Below, in pieces: positions 8,048-15,357 of a stretch of 64,000 bases of DNA. The first letter of the stretch is position 1. Each line of letters opens with the position of its first letter. Origin of the DNA: Solidesulfovibrio fructosivorans JJ] (GTDB lineage Bacteria > Desulfobacterota > Desulfovibrionia > Desulfovibrionales > Desulfovibrionaceae); contig NZ_AECZ01000004.1 in the NCBI RefSeq assembly GCF_000179555.1, positions 1 to 64,000 on the forward strand, given 5' to 3'. The position numbers were made by a program, and so were the translations under genes. Below the pieces are notes generated by a model. It was not told where the DNA came from and made no database searches. It was given only the letters and a program-made list of their open reading frames with translations.

Positions 8048-9199
8048 ATGTCCTTGATAATCAATCACAACATGATGGCGATGAATGCAGCCCGGAATCT
8101 TTCGGACAACTACGGGGCGCTCAGCACTTCGACGCAGCGGCTGTCCTCGGGTCTGCGGATCAATTCCGCTGCCGACGATGCTGCCGGGTTGGCAGTCCGG
8201 GAACTCATGCGCTCCGACATCGCCACCATGAACCAGGGCGTCAGAAATGCCAACGATGCCGTGTCACTTTGCCAGACCGCAGACGGTGGGCTTCAAATCA
8301 TCGACGAGAAGCTCACCCGTATGAAGGAGCTGGCCGAGCAGGCCGCCACCGGCACCTACACCTCGGACCAACGCCTGATCATCGATTCCGAGTACCAAGC
8401 CATGGCTTCCGAAATTCAGAGGATCGCGGTTGCCACCGATTTCAACGGGATCAAGCTCCTCGATGAGAGCTTATGGTTTGGAAACTATACAACCGGAACT
8501 GGCGATTTTCAAAATGGGGTAACGATCCATTTCGGCACAGGAAACGACAGCGCTGAGGATTATTACTCTATCTCAACCACAAGGTCCATGGAAGCATATT
8601 GGCTATCAGATGGTTTGGGGCTTGTTACAACGACAGATCGCGTTATCGAAAGAGCTGGTCAAGGTGCCTACTCATGGACAATGGGTCAAAATGTTGAGCG
8701 AGACAAGCAAGGTTTGCCGCTTATGACCTCAACAGAATCAGATCAAAATCGAACAATGATTAACAATGACCTTAGCCAATATGTCGACGATCAAAGAACT
8801 GCCTGGATAGCTGCCCATAGCCAAACAGAATGGGATAATCTTGACTACCACGAGAAGCAACGTACTGAAATCGGCTGGGCGAAAGAAGAAACATCCAATA
8901 TTGCGACAACAGGGAATTTATCTTCTGGAGAAGTATTACATGGGTGGGGAAACTGGGTTGGACAAGGTGCGGACAGCTGGGCAGGCAGCTTTGATGGAAA
9001 TACTGTTTACACACAAGATGATGCCCAAAAAGGAGGTTGTTTTGTCGTTTCGGCAGGAAGAACGGCAATAAAGTCCTATCCACTTTCAGTCGTTATCTTT
9101 TCTCGACATACATGGCCAATGAGACAAGGACCTCCGGGAAATCAGCCGATGCTCCATCCCCGATGTCCTGAGCTTCCGGTCCTTCGGCATTGGCAGTGA
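8048..9199 (+). pseudogene. fliC: Mosaic flagellin lacking its C-terminal domain
   Basis: Residues 1-140 are a textbook flagellin D0/D1 N-terminus (SLIINHNMMAMNAARNL, SSGLRINSAADDAAGLAV, TSDQRLIIDSEYQAM, ATDFNGIKLL). The following text, still flagellin-like at VTIHFGTGNDSAEDYY, switches near 8470 from GC-rich to AT-rich DNA and runs through a variable-region-like stretch. There is no C-terminal D1/D0 helix (the NRLE..N..A..SRI.D.D type). Instead, from about 9090, the frame runs antisense through the 3' part of the SRPBCC gene and stops at 9199. AAAGGAAG precedes the ATG at 8048. It could not polymerise as a normal filament subunit; a pseudogene or a silent donor for flagellin gene conversion are the two readings. 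Confidence 0.75.
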
Positions 9200-9509
9200 A
9201 TGTCACGCGGCACCTGTCCATCGGCAACGGTTCGATGGAATGGGTGACCCGGACCACCGTCTCACCGATCCAGGTTGCATCCACGAAGTGCAGCGGCACG
9301 CTGACATCGATCAGTTGCGAACGGAAGACCTCATTGTCGGGGAGAACCATCGAAAACCAGACCCCAGAGGCAAAAGCGCCTTCAATCTCGATCGCCTCGA
9401 CGCCAGCATTCCACTCCTTCCATGTGGAGACATCAGCCAACACGGCCCAGACCTTCTCAGGACTCGCAGTGATTTCCTGGCAGTAGGACCGACTCCACGA
9501 CGTGGTCAT
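9093..9509 (-). CDS. SRPBCC (polyketide cyclase/START-like) protein
   Basis: A 138-residue protein of the SRPBCC fold: the N-terminal strand plus ASPEKVWAVLADVSTWKEWNAGV is the diagnostic opening, and the alternating strands MVLPDNEVF.., VDATWIGETVVRVTHSIEPL and CRVTFTANAEG follow in order. The family binds small hydrophobic ligands; the ligand here is unknown. I start it at the ATG at 9509 because GGAG lies 9 bases upstream. It is GC-rich and host-like. Its 3' end overlaps the read-through end of the mosaic flagellin on the other strand, so the junction of the two lies around 9090. Confidence 0.85.
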   Translation of the reverse strand: MTTSWSRSYCQEITASPEKVWAVLADVSTWKEWNAGVEAIEIEGAFASGVWFSMVLPDNEVFRSQLIDVSVPLHFVDATWIGETVVRVTHSIEPLPMDRCRVTFTANAEGPEAQDIGDGASADFPEVLVSLAMYVEKR

Positions 9510-9559
9510 TTTGCGCAACTCCTTTCCGGTATTTCACCGGCCTCATGCTGGTCCCGAGT

Positions 9560-9835
9560 GGCAGCTTCTCCCTATCTCTCCCCCTCCCCAAAAAATCGAC
9601 CTCGTATACCCCCCTCTCCTGGGAGTTTGGGGCTGTCCCTACCCCGCCCCTGAAAACCCCGGAAATCGCGTCTTCGGCCCAATGACCGATTTCAGCACGC
9701 GGAAAATAACGATTTCATGGTCAAAATCAGCAGAAAACAGACTAAATCAAGCAGTTTTAAGCGAAAATCATGCAATTTTTGCTCAGATATACAGATATAT
9801 TACCCATAATAACCATTATCAACAAAGGAGCGATT
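9560..9835 (+). promoter_or_regulatory. GC-rich leader and promoter region of AbrB-2, copy A
   Basis: A C-rich block (9580-9700) ends with CCGGAAATCGCGTC, also present in similar form before the B small gene (near 26285). An AT-rich promoter zone with TATATT at about 9796 follows, then AAAGGAGCGATT before the start at 9836. No conserved coding frame. Confidence 0.45.
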
Positions 9836-10216
9836 ATGTCGACCAAGAAGGATACCACGGATACATCCCTGGAGATGACTTCCGAACCCAAGAAGCGCCC
9901 CGAGTCGAAGTACAATGCTTCGATCCTTCGGGAGTGCATCAAGGAAGGGCTCGACGCCAAGTCGATCATGGAACGGATGGGCATTGCCCATAAGCCGACG
10001 CTCAAGCACTACGTGCTGCGACTCATCAGCGATGACCGGACCTTTTACGACGTGAAGGGGCTTTACCTCAAGAGTTCGAGTCGGCCCTACGTCAACAAGA
10101 AGGGTGCCGTCTGTTTCAACATCCACAAGGTGGACCTGGGCGACCTGGAGATCAAGGAAGGTGACGAGTTCGTCATCACTGCCGAGGACGGCAGGATCGT
10201 TCTGACGGTCATTTAA
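9836..10216 (+). CDS. HTH + AbrB-like regulator, AbrB-2 copy A
   Basis: A 126-residue protein built like AbrB-1 but divergent. After a charged, low-complexity N-terminus (about 20 residues), ILRECIKEGLDAKSIMERMG..KPTLKHYVLRLI matches the AbrB-1 helix-turn-helix position by position. The C-terminus LEIKEGDEFVITAEDGRIVL is the AbrB swapped-hairpin signature. The AAAGGAG ribosome site fixes the start. It is followed by a terminator and then two tyrosine recombinase genes, an order repeated in B (38021, 38794, 39457). Control of the recombinases is therefore likely but inferred. Confidence 0.87.
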   Translation: MSTKKDTTDTSLEMTSEPKKRPESKYNASILRECIKEGLDAKSIMERMGIAHKPTLKHYVLRLISDDRTFYDVKGLYLKSSSRPYVNKKGAVCFNIHKVDLGDLEIKEGDEFVITAEDGRIVLTVI

Positions 10217-10232
10217 CGTGAACCTGTTGATA

Positions 10233-10265
10233 ATGCCATGCTCTTCGGAGGTGGCATTTTCTTCT
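10233..10265 (+). terminator. Terminator of AbrB-2, copy A
   Basis: ATGCCATGCTC and GAGGTGGCAT form a hairpin followed by TTTTCTTCTTTTT. Confidence 0.75.
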
Positions 10266-10571
10266 TTTTGAATCCATCTTTTTGTCTTTGTCGCAACAGA
10301 TTGTCTGGTTCGAAGCCTGCAAATAGGTCTCGCAGCTTTTCTGTCGTAATGAGAAAAACATTACAGATATGACCCTTATAATAAAAAGTGGATTCAAAAT
10401 CGGGAAGAACGGTAATAGGTAGAATCGTACATTGGGAAGACCATGGGGCACTAGTCGTTGGATTACAACGGGATATCCCAGCACCAGCTAGGACGTCCCC
10501 AGTTCCCCTGGTTTTCAATATACGATTTCAGCCTATTGAATCAAGATTACAACTTCAAAGGAGGTTTGCTC
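10266..10571 (+). promoter_or_regulatory. Gene-free spacer upstream of the mini-recombinase
   Basis: About 300 bases without a supported gene. The last 20 bases hold the AAAGGAGGTTTGCTC ribosome site of the gene at 10572. The length matches the corresponding B spacer (38450-38793), but I see little sequence conservation. Confidence 0.3.
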
Positions 10572-11129
10572 ATGAAAGTTGAGCCGATCATCAACATGAA
10601 GGACATCAAGAGCATCAAAAAGCTCCTGGTGGATCAACCACGTAATCGGCTCCTGTTCGTCATGGGGATCAACTCAGGTCTCCGTGTCCAGGACATCCTT
10701 TCCCTCAAGGTTTCAGACGTCAAAGATTGCAAGATCGGTGACCGCGTCTGCCTCAAGGAAAAGAAAACCGGCAAGGAAAACGTCTTCATCATGAACAAGG
10801 AGATCAAGACCGCTCTGGATGAGCATCTTGCGACTTCGGAACTGGAGGATCACCACTTCCTGTTCAAAAGCAGGAAAGGGAAGAATTATCCGCTGACCAC
10901 CTACGCCGTGACCATGATGGTCCAACGGTGGTGCGACGCGATCAACCTGTCAGGCAACTACGGGGCGCACACCCTGCGGAAAACCTGGTGCTATCACCAA
11001 AGGAAGACCTTCGGGGTCTCCTGGGAAATCCTGGCCAAAAGGCTGAACCACAGTACGCCTTCGATAACGAGGAGGTACATCGGGGTCCAAATGGAAGAAG
11101 TCGAGGAAATCCTGCTTCATACGATCTAG
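10572..11129 (+). CDS. Catalytic-domain-only tyrosine recombinase, copy A
   Basis: A 185-residue protein containing only the catalytic half of a phage-integrase/Xer-type recombinase: Arg I in GINSGLRVQDIL (residue ~38), the beta-hairpin Lys region KEKKTGKEN, HTLRKTWCYHQ (His/Arg II), LNHSTPSITRRYIG (His III and the Tyr nucleophile). The N-terminal core-binding (SAM-like) domain is absent. AAAGGAGG precedes the ATG, ruling out an N-terminal extension to 10458. Homologs lie at 38794 (frameshifted) and 57892. It lies directly upstream of a full-length integrase and may act with it or as an accessory protein. Confidence 0.87.
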   Translation: MKVEPIINMKDIKSIKKLLVDQPRNRLLFVMGINSGLRVQDILSLKVSDVKDCKIGDRVCLKEKKTGKENVFIMNKEIKTALDEHLATSELEDHHFLFKSRKGKNYPLTTYAVTMMVQRWCDAINLSGNYGAHTLRKTWCYHQRKTFGVSWEILAKRLNHSTPSITRRYIGVQMEEVEEILLHTI

Positions 11130-11138
11130 CGTCATTCC

Positions 11139-11165
11139 AAAAGGGGTGATCTACCCCTTTCTTTG
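11139..11165 (+). terminator. Terminator between the two recombinase genes, copy A
   Basis: AAAGGGGTGATCTACCCCTTT followed by CTTTG; the matching B structure is at 39359-39385. Confidence 0.7.
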
Positions 11166-11274
11166 AGATTCACCAACCGTATCTGGCAATTCGAATCGAA
11201 CAGTTCCTGCAACTGGTTTCGATTCTCGCAGTTCATTCCGCAATTACAAAATCAACTTGCACGTGGAGGTGCTT

Positions 11275-12417
11275 ATGAGCGTTTACCAACGAAGTGAACG
11301 ATGGATGGTCTATTACCATGACGACCTCGGAAAGCGTCATGACAAATCCTTTGGACGCGGTGAGCTTGGAAAAGCCAAGGCCGAAGCCTTCGAAAAGGCG
11401 GTCCAGGAGGCCAATGAAAAATTGCTGCCGATTCCTGACCCGGAAACGGTGACAGCAGGAATCCGGGTAGCTGCCAAAGCTGCCGGGGCGGGAACAGAAG
11501 CCACGGTTCCACCTGCCAGCCAGGTCATCGAAAAGAAGCCGACCGGCATCACCCTGTCCGAGCTTGGAAAGAAATACCTGGATCACATGCGAGCTTCCGG
11601 CCGGACCGAGAAGCATATCCGTAATGTTGAGCGGCTTCTGGACAACCAGTTCGTCCCCGTCATCGGCAACAAGCCGGTCGATTCGTTGACCTACCAGGGG
11701 GACATGGTCCCATTCATCCTGCACTTCAAGGGGGTCAGCGGGAGCACCGGCAAGGAGCGGTCCCAGTACACGGTGAACAAGTACTGCGACTACCTGAGCT
11801 TCATCTTCAACTTCGGCATCGACAACGGGTTTACCAGGGTCAACCCGCTGAAGAACTGGAAGAAACCGAAGGTACAGCCCTGGGATTTGAAGCTCACACT
11901 GGACGACGCCAGGAAGATCATGGAGCACGCCGAACCCCATCTCAAATGGGCCATGGAGGTCTGCTTCAACCTGGGCACTCGTCCTGGGGAGTCCGAACTC
12001 CTGTCGTTACGGTGGGATGATGTCGACTTCGCTGCCGGTACCGTCAGGATTTATGCCAGCAAGACCAAAACCTATCGGACGGTTCCGATCAACCCTGAGT
12101 TTCTCAAGCGTATGGAGATCGAGAAGCAGGAATCGGTGTCCGGGTTTGTCATCGAGTACATGGGCCGGGGACTGACGACGATTCGGAAGTCCTTCAAGAA
12201 CGCCTGCCAGCGTGCCGGGATCACCTACCCAACCCGGATGTACGACCTGCGGCACCTGTTCGCGACCACCTTGCTCAACAAGGGAGCCGATCTGGCCGCC
12301 GTGTCGAAGATGATGGGGCACTCGACCGTGAAACTGACGGCCGACACCTACTACCACTACATGTCTGGAGAAAAGGAACGCGCTGTCCGGTTACTGCCGG
12401 GTTTAGCGGTTGCGTAA
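11275..12417 (+). CDS. int: Site-specific tyrosine integrase, copy A
   Basis: A 380-residue phage-type integrase. Residues 1-30 (RWMVYYHDDLGKRHDKSFG) form an AP2-like arm-binding domain, residues 95-185 a SAM-like core-binding domain, and the rest the catalytic domain with NLGTRPGESELL (Arg I), SKTKTYRTVPI (Lys), YDLRHLFATTLL (His/Arg II), MMGHSTVKLTADTYYHY (His III, Tyr). All catalytic residues are present. GGAGGTGCTT precedes the ATG. It is closely related to the B integrase (39457), and both lie about 5 kb left of identical tRNA-half repeats, so these are the probable integrases for the tRNA-Val site. Confidence 0.92.
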   Translation: MSVYQRSERWMVYYHDDLGKRHDKSFGRGELGKAKAEAFEKAVQEANEKLLPIPDPETVTAGIRVAAKAAGAGTEATVPPASQVIEKKPTGITLSELGKKYLDHMRASGRTEKHIRNVERLLDNQFVPVIGNKPVDSLTYQGDMVPFILHFKGVSGSTGKERSQYTVNKYCDYLSFIFNFGIDNGFTRVNPLKNWKKPKVQPWDLKLTLDDARKIMEHAEPHLKWAMEVCFNLGTRPGESELLSLRWDDVDFAAGTVRIYASKTKTYRTVPINPEFLKRMEIEKQESVSGFVIEYMGRGLTTIRKSFKNACQRAGITYPTRMYDLRHLFATTLLNKGADLAAVSKMMGHSTVKLTADTYYHYMSGEKERAVRLLPGLAVA

Positions 12418-12423
12418 GAGGCG

Positions 12424-12462
12424 AAGGCGGGATTCCTAAGCAGAGGTTTTCCGCCTTCTTTG
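12424..12462 (+). terminator. Terminator of the integrase, copy A
   Basis: GAAGGCGGGA pairs with TCCGCCTTC, followed by TTTG. Confidence 0.8.
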
Positions 12463-12498
12463 ATTATTAAAAAACAATTCAGACATGAGGGTAAAATA

Positions 12499-12729
12499 AT
12501 GAGCATCAAAATGTGTCCGTACTCGAAAGAACTCTTCGATACCGATGACAATATTAGTGAATACGTGTGTGATGACGTTTATCTTAATATTTTTCTCAAA
12601 TTCGAAGAAGAGGAAGGAGTTGGTATCGAGTATTTTGCCTCACACCCCAATGAGTACAAGAGAAAGCTGAAAAAAAAGAAAGACGATGAGTTACTTGAAA
12701 TTCTTCGTAGCTGTGGACTCGACGTTTAA
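12499..12729 (+). CDS. Small acidic/basic protein, unknown
   Basis: A 76-residue protein starting at the ATG at 12499, with GAGGG upstream. It opens MSIKMCPYSKELFDTDDNIS, continues with an acidic centre (FEEEEGVGIEYF) and then KRKLKKKKDDELLEILRSCG. No membrane segment. It is AT-rich cargo between the integrase and the next small gene, probably in one transcript with it (17-base gap). I do not recognise it. Confidence 0.6.
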   Translation: MSIKMCPYSKELFDTDDNISEYVCDDVYLNIFLKFEEEEGVGIEYFASHPNEYKRKLKKKKDDELLEILRSCGLDV

Positions 12730-12746
12730 AAGATAAGGAGAAAGCT

Positions 12747-13049
12747 ATGAACGACACGATCAAAAAGAAGTGCTTGATGTGCAACGAGGAGTTTTCAGTA
12801 TCGCGGGACCATTTGTGGAAATTCCTCTGCCCTACCCATACCCAAGAGTTCTATATACCGCTTCGAAGGAACCATTCGTTCCAAAGCGCGTTGCACCTCA
12901 TCGAGCTCGCAATTCTTCTCGATGACATTGAAATGCTTCGGGATCGGTTTATGGGAAAGCCGCGAGAGGAGCCGAAGGTGAGCGAGGGCTTCAGAAGCGT
13001 CGTCGGGACTGCTGAGTGGCAGAAGCTAAAGGAGACAGCGGCGGTGTAG
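12747..13049 (+). CDS. Small Cys/His protein, possible zinc binder
   Basis: A 100-residue protein with KKCLMCNEEFSVSRDHLWKFLCPTHTQEF at the N-terminus: CxxC, then Cys and His about 16 residues later, a treble-clef-like spacing that could bind one zinc. The rest is helical (ALHLIELAILLDDIEMLRDRF). AAGGAGAAAGCT gives a clear ribosome site. It follows the gene at 12499. Function unknown. Confidence 0.65.
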   Translation: MNDTIKKKCLMCNEEFSVSRDHLWKFLCPTHTQEFYIPLRRNHSFQSALHLIELAILLDDIEMLRDRFMGKPREEPKVSEGFRSVVGTAEWQKLKETAAV

Positions 13050-13057
13050 GTGGGGAA

Positions 13058-13086
13058 GGTGGACCTCCTGAGAAGGGGGTTCACCG
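13058..13086 (+). terminator. Hairpin after the 12499-13049 genes
   Basis: GGTGGACC pairs with GGTTCACC, followed by GTTT. A very similar hairpin follows the Cys-rich small gene of D at 62031-62060. Confidence 0.5.
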
Positions 13087-13325
13087 TTTCAGATTTCAAA
13101 TGGCCCGAAGAATGCCGGCAGGTCACCTGCTGCGAAGCGACAACGGCATGATCGAACGCTTCAAAATGTGGCTTGATTCCGGGTGGGGGCACTCACAGGG
13201 AGACATTCCGCTCTCGACCACATGCCGTCCTTGGTTTACGAAAGGATTGTATTCTCGCGCTTTCTGAGGGCTCAAGCCAAAAGTTCGCCCAATTTGGGGG
13301 AACTTCAATTTAGAAAGTCGAGTAG

Positions 13326-13676
13326 TTAATATATTGTGTCGCCACAATTCATATCAAAAGGCATAATAAGTAATTTTGTAACTATTTTCGCGTATTCATC
13401 AAAAAACCACCTCGTAGCTTTCCCATAGTTTTCTTTATCATCAAATTCCCAGTATGAATAATACTTAACACATTTGACGACCTTCGTTAATTTTCTCGGC
13501 GCTAAGCCTTCTTTGATCAACCCATCCATGGTATAAAATCTTTTCATATAGTTGATATGAAGTGACCCCTGCTGCTTATTTTGTTCTTTGGCTATTATTT
13601 TTATCAATTCTTCAAATTCATCTATTTTATCTGGTTTTACTTGGAATAATTTGACCTCAGAAAATGTATCAGTCAT
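13326..13676 (-). CDS. Small alpha/beta protein, possibly ABM-like fold
   Basis: A 116-residue protein with a GAGGAG ribosome site. The N-terminus FSEVKLFQVKPDKIDEFEELIKIIAKEQ, a strand followed by a helix with KxDEFEEL, is the opening of ferredoxin-like 'antibiotic biosynthesis monooxygenase' folds, and a second YYSYWEFDDKENYGKAT half fits a second strand-helix unit. This is a fold guess only; no catalytic residues are known. AT-rich and single, it is cargo between the integrase and the second AbrB-1 gene of A. Confidence 0.6.
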   Translation of the reverse strand: MTDTFSEVKLFQVKPDKIDEFEELIKIIAKEQNKQQGSLHINYMKRFYTMDGLIKEGLAPRKLTKVVKCVKYYSYWEFDDKENYGKATRWFFDEYAKIVTKLLIMPFDMNCGDTIY

Positions 13677-13797
13677 TTTGTTGACTCCTCTTATTTATTT
13701 TAAACCAGAGTTATTTTTTAATATTCTTTGTCTCATATATTTTATTCAAATAAAATTGTTAGTTTTATTATATGCAATTAGCATCAAACAGACAGTC

Positions 13798-13911
13798 TTC
13801 AAGGCCAATTTTTTGATGGCGCCAGGATACAACGAAACCATGGATGTCATCCTCCATATCGGTCCAGGTGATGCAGGGGTATCCGTCCTGTCCATCATGC
13901 TGCCAGGATGG
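13798..13911 (+). pseudogene. 3' fragment of a third DUF6573 gene
   Basis: FKANFLMAPGYNETMDV..HIGPGDAG..VLSIMLPG matches the last 37 residues of the DUF6573 proteins at 1752 and 26624 but has no 5' part and a different end. It lies convergent with, and about 30 bases from, the 3' end of an AbrB-1 gene, a reversed order relative to the backbone, so it is a rearranged relic of another element. Confidence 0.75.
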
Positions 13912-13939
13912 GGCCTTTTAAATTTTCAAAAATACAAAA

Positions 13940-14260
13940 TCAGCTTTTCTTCTCCAAAACAATTTTCCCCTCTTCCAGACAGGAGACCTTGAACTCGTCG
14001 CCCTGGCTGAAGCCGTAGTTGGCCAGGAGTGTCGGGGACAGACGGAGTCCCGTGCTGGAGAACTTCACGCTTCCAGATGCCACACGAGCATCCATCCCTT
14101 CGATCTTGTAGAACTTCTCATCCAGCGTCATCAGCTTCGTGAGATGATTTTTCAGGGTGGTCTTGGGGATATCGAAGGCATCCATGATTTGCTGAGCGGT
14201 CTTTCCTTCGGTGATCATGGTGCGAAGTTTCATAGCGTCGAATTTCGATGCGATAGGCAT
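13940..14260 (-). CDS. HTH + AbrB-like regulator, AbrB-1 copy A2
   Basis: A 106-residue near-duplicate of the gene at 653 (differences include DAF for DVF and FSSTG for FSKNG). Full HTH and AbrB parts are intact. Unlike the other copies it lacks the GACCCACGTCAC terminator: the DUF6573 fragment starts right after the stop. It lies in the cargo zone on the right of the A integrase, not at the left end, so A has two AbrB-1 genes or contains the remains of another element. Confidence 0.88.
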   Translation of the reverse strand: MPIASKFDAMKLRTMITEGKTAQQIMDAFDIPKTTLKNHLTKLMTLDEKFYKIEGMDARVASGSVKFSSTGLRLSPTLLANYGFSQGDEFKVSCLEEGKIVLEKKS

Positions 14261-14530
14261 GGGTGAGTCTCCTTGAGTTTGTTCTTCGAATTTTCATGAG
14301 GAAGATAACTTAAATTTCATTGATGTCAACTTAGCGTGGCGCTTGTTTCGTTAAAATGAGTTCACTTTTAGAGGTTGAGCTAAAAAAACATCGGCTATTT
14401 TCGATTCAGATTTTTCGTCGGATAGAGCTGGCGAAGGTCATCAAATGCTCTTCAAAAACATCGTTGATGACGGTTCTGTCGCTGAAAATAAAAAAATGCA
14501 GCAACCTGCATTTTTAACATGTTAAAATAA
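14261..14530. promoter_or_regulatory. AbrB-1 upstream region, copy A2, with palindrome
   Basis: Closely matches 1000-1260. The palindrome copy at 14496-14511 reads ATGCAGCAACCTGCAT, with one changed base. The similarity stops at about 14535, where GC-rich operon DNA begins. Confidence 0.6.
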
Positions 14531-14619
14531 CAAGATTTTACTTTCTTCTCGGTCAGTGCCCACCTCAAGGAATTTCCTGGTCACAGCCGGTTCACACTCC
14601 CTGCCTCATGCCCGCCGCG

Positions 14620-14721
14620 TCAACAAGGTTTCCCGAACGAGCTTTTCAGAGGATGCACCCTAAAAGGGACATATCCCCCCAATCGGGCATGTTCATTTGT
14701 ATCCCATCGAAAAGGCATCAT
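14620..14721 (-). CDS. 33 aa basic peptide, translationally coupled
   Basis: The ATG overlaps the TGA of the preceding 29 aa gene (ATGA arrangement) and is preceded by AAAGGAGG, a strong ribosome site. The peptide (MMPFRWDTNEHARLGGYVPF and a basic end with one Cys) has no recognised motif. It is the last frame of the 17099-14620 operon. The case rests on the ribosome site and coupling, not on conservation. Confidence 0.45.
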   Translation of the reverse strand: MMPFRWDTNEHARLGGYVPFRVHPLKSSFGKPC

Positions 14722-14807
14722 TCCTCCTTTGTGGCAATGATGCAGATCTGTCGGATAATTGCCAACGACATGAAAGCCCACAAGGTAATGAATAGATGTC
14801 TGATCAT
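14718..14807 (-). CDS. 29 aa single-span membrane peptide
   Basis: A start at 14807 with GGAGGTGGC immediately before it encodes MIRHLFITLWAFMSLAIIRQ and a short tail ending in EE: one hydrophobic helix with positive charge at the start. It is about 60 bases after the HEAT-like gene and overlaps the next peptide gene. Size and layout resemble small membrane regulators or toxins, but nothing proves this. Confidence 0.5.
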   Translation of the reverse strand: MIRHLFITLWAFMSLAIIRQICIIATKEE

Positions 14808-14865
14808 GCCACCTCCAGTTTTTGAAGTGCACAGGCGTAATTACCCTGTCTGCCAATATATTTCC

Positions 14866-15219
14866 TTACCTCGGCGCGGACCATTGCAGCCTGGTGTCCC
14901 GGATCGAGTGCAAGAACGCCATGGCTTTCGGCGTCTTGATCTCTCCCAGGGCATGCACGGCGGCTTGGGCGATAAAGACGTCCTCCGAGGTTGCTGCCAA
15001 AGAGGCGAGAGAGGCGACCGTTCGCTGGTCTTTGAGCTTGCCCCAAAGCAGGGCAGCCAGAATGGGAGTGGTAAACTCTGGATGCCGTAATGCTGCTATA
15101 AGCTTCTCCACGAAGGCCTTGCCCTCACAACATTGCTTGATTTCTCTGCCACAGGACGGATATATGGCAATGCCGTCCAGAAGTCCATACCAGCAATGCG
15201 GACAATAAAATTGAGGCAT
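14866..15219 (-). CDS. Zinc-ribbon + HEAT-like repeat protein
   Basis: A 117-residue protein from the ATG at 15219 (GAGGTG just upstream; a TTG at 15249 with AAAGGA is the alternative). The N-terminus FYCPHCWYGLLDGIAIYPSCG carries a CxxC and a further Cys like a degenerate zinc ribbon. From residue 40 on, paired helices (LIAALRHPEFTTPILAALLWGKL, VASLASLAATSEDVFIAQAAVHALGEI) match the PBS-lyase/HEAT repeat pattern. It follows the AAA+ gene in the same direction; a stem-loop (GGTTTCACCC/GGGTGAGAAACC) lies between them. A substrate adaptor for the AAA+ ATPase is an inference. Confidence 0.7.
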   Translation of the reverse strand: MPQFYCPHCWYGLLDGIAIYPSCGREIKQCCEGKAFVEKLIAALRHPEFTTPILAALLWGKLKDQRTVASLASLAATSEDVFIAQAAVHALGEIKTPKAMAFLHSIRDTRLQWSAPR

Positions 15220-15357
15220 ACCACACCTCAACTCTGAAGCATAATCCAAATCCTTTACTGACGGTTTCTCACCCAGGGTGAAACCATTTATTCAAAGGCA
15301 GCATGATCACCGGCCAACATGGCATCCTTAGAAGTCACTCCAGTAAACAACTGACAT

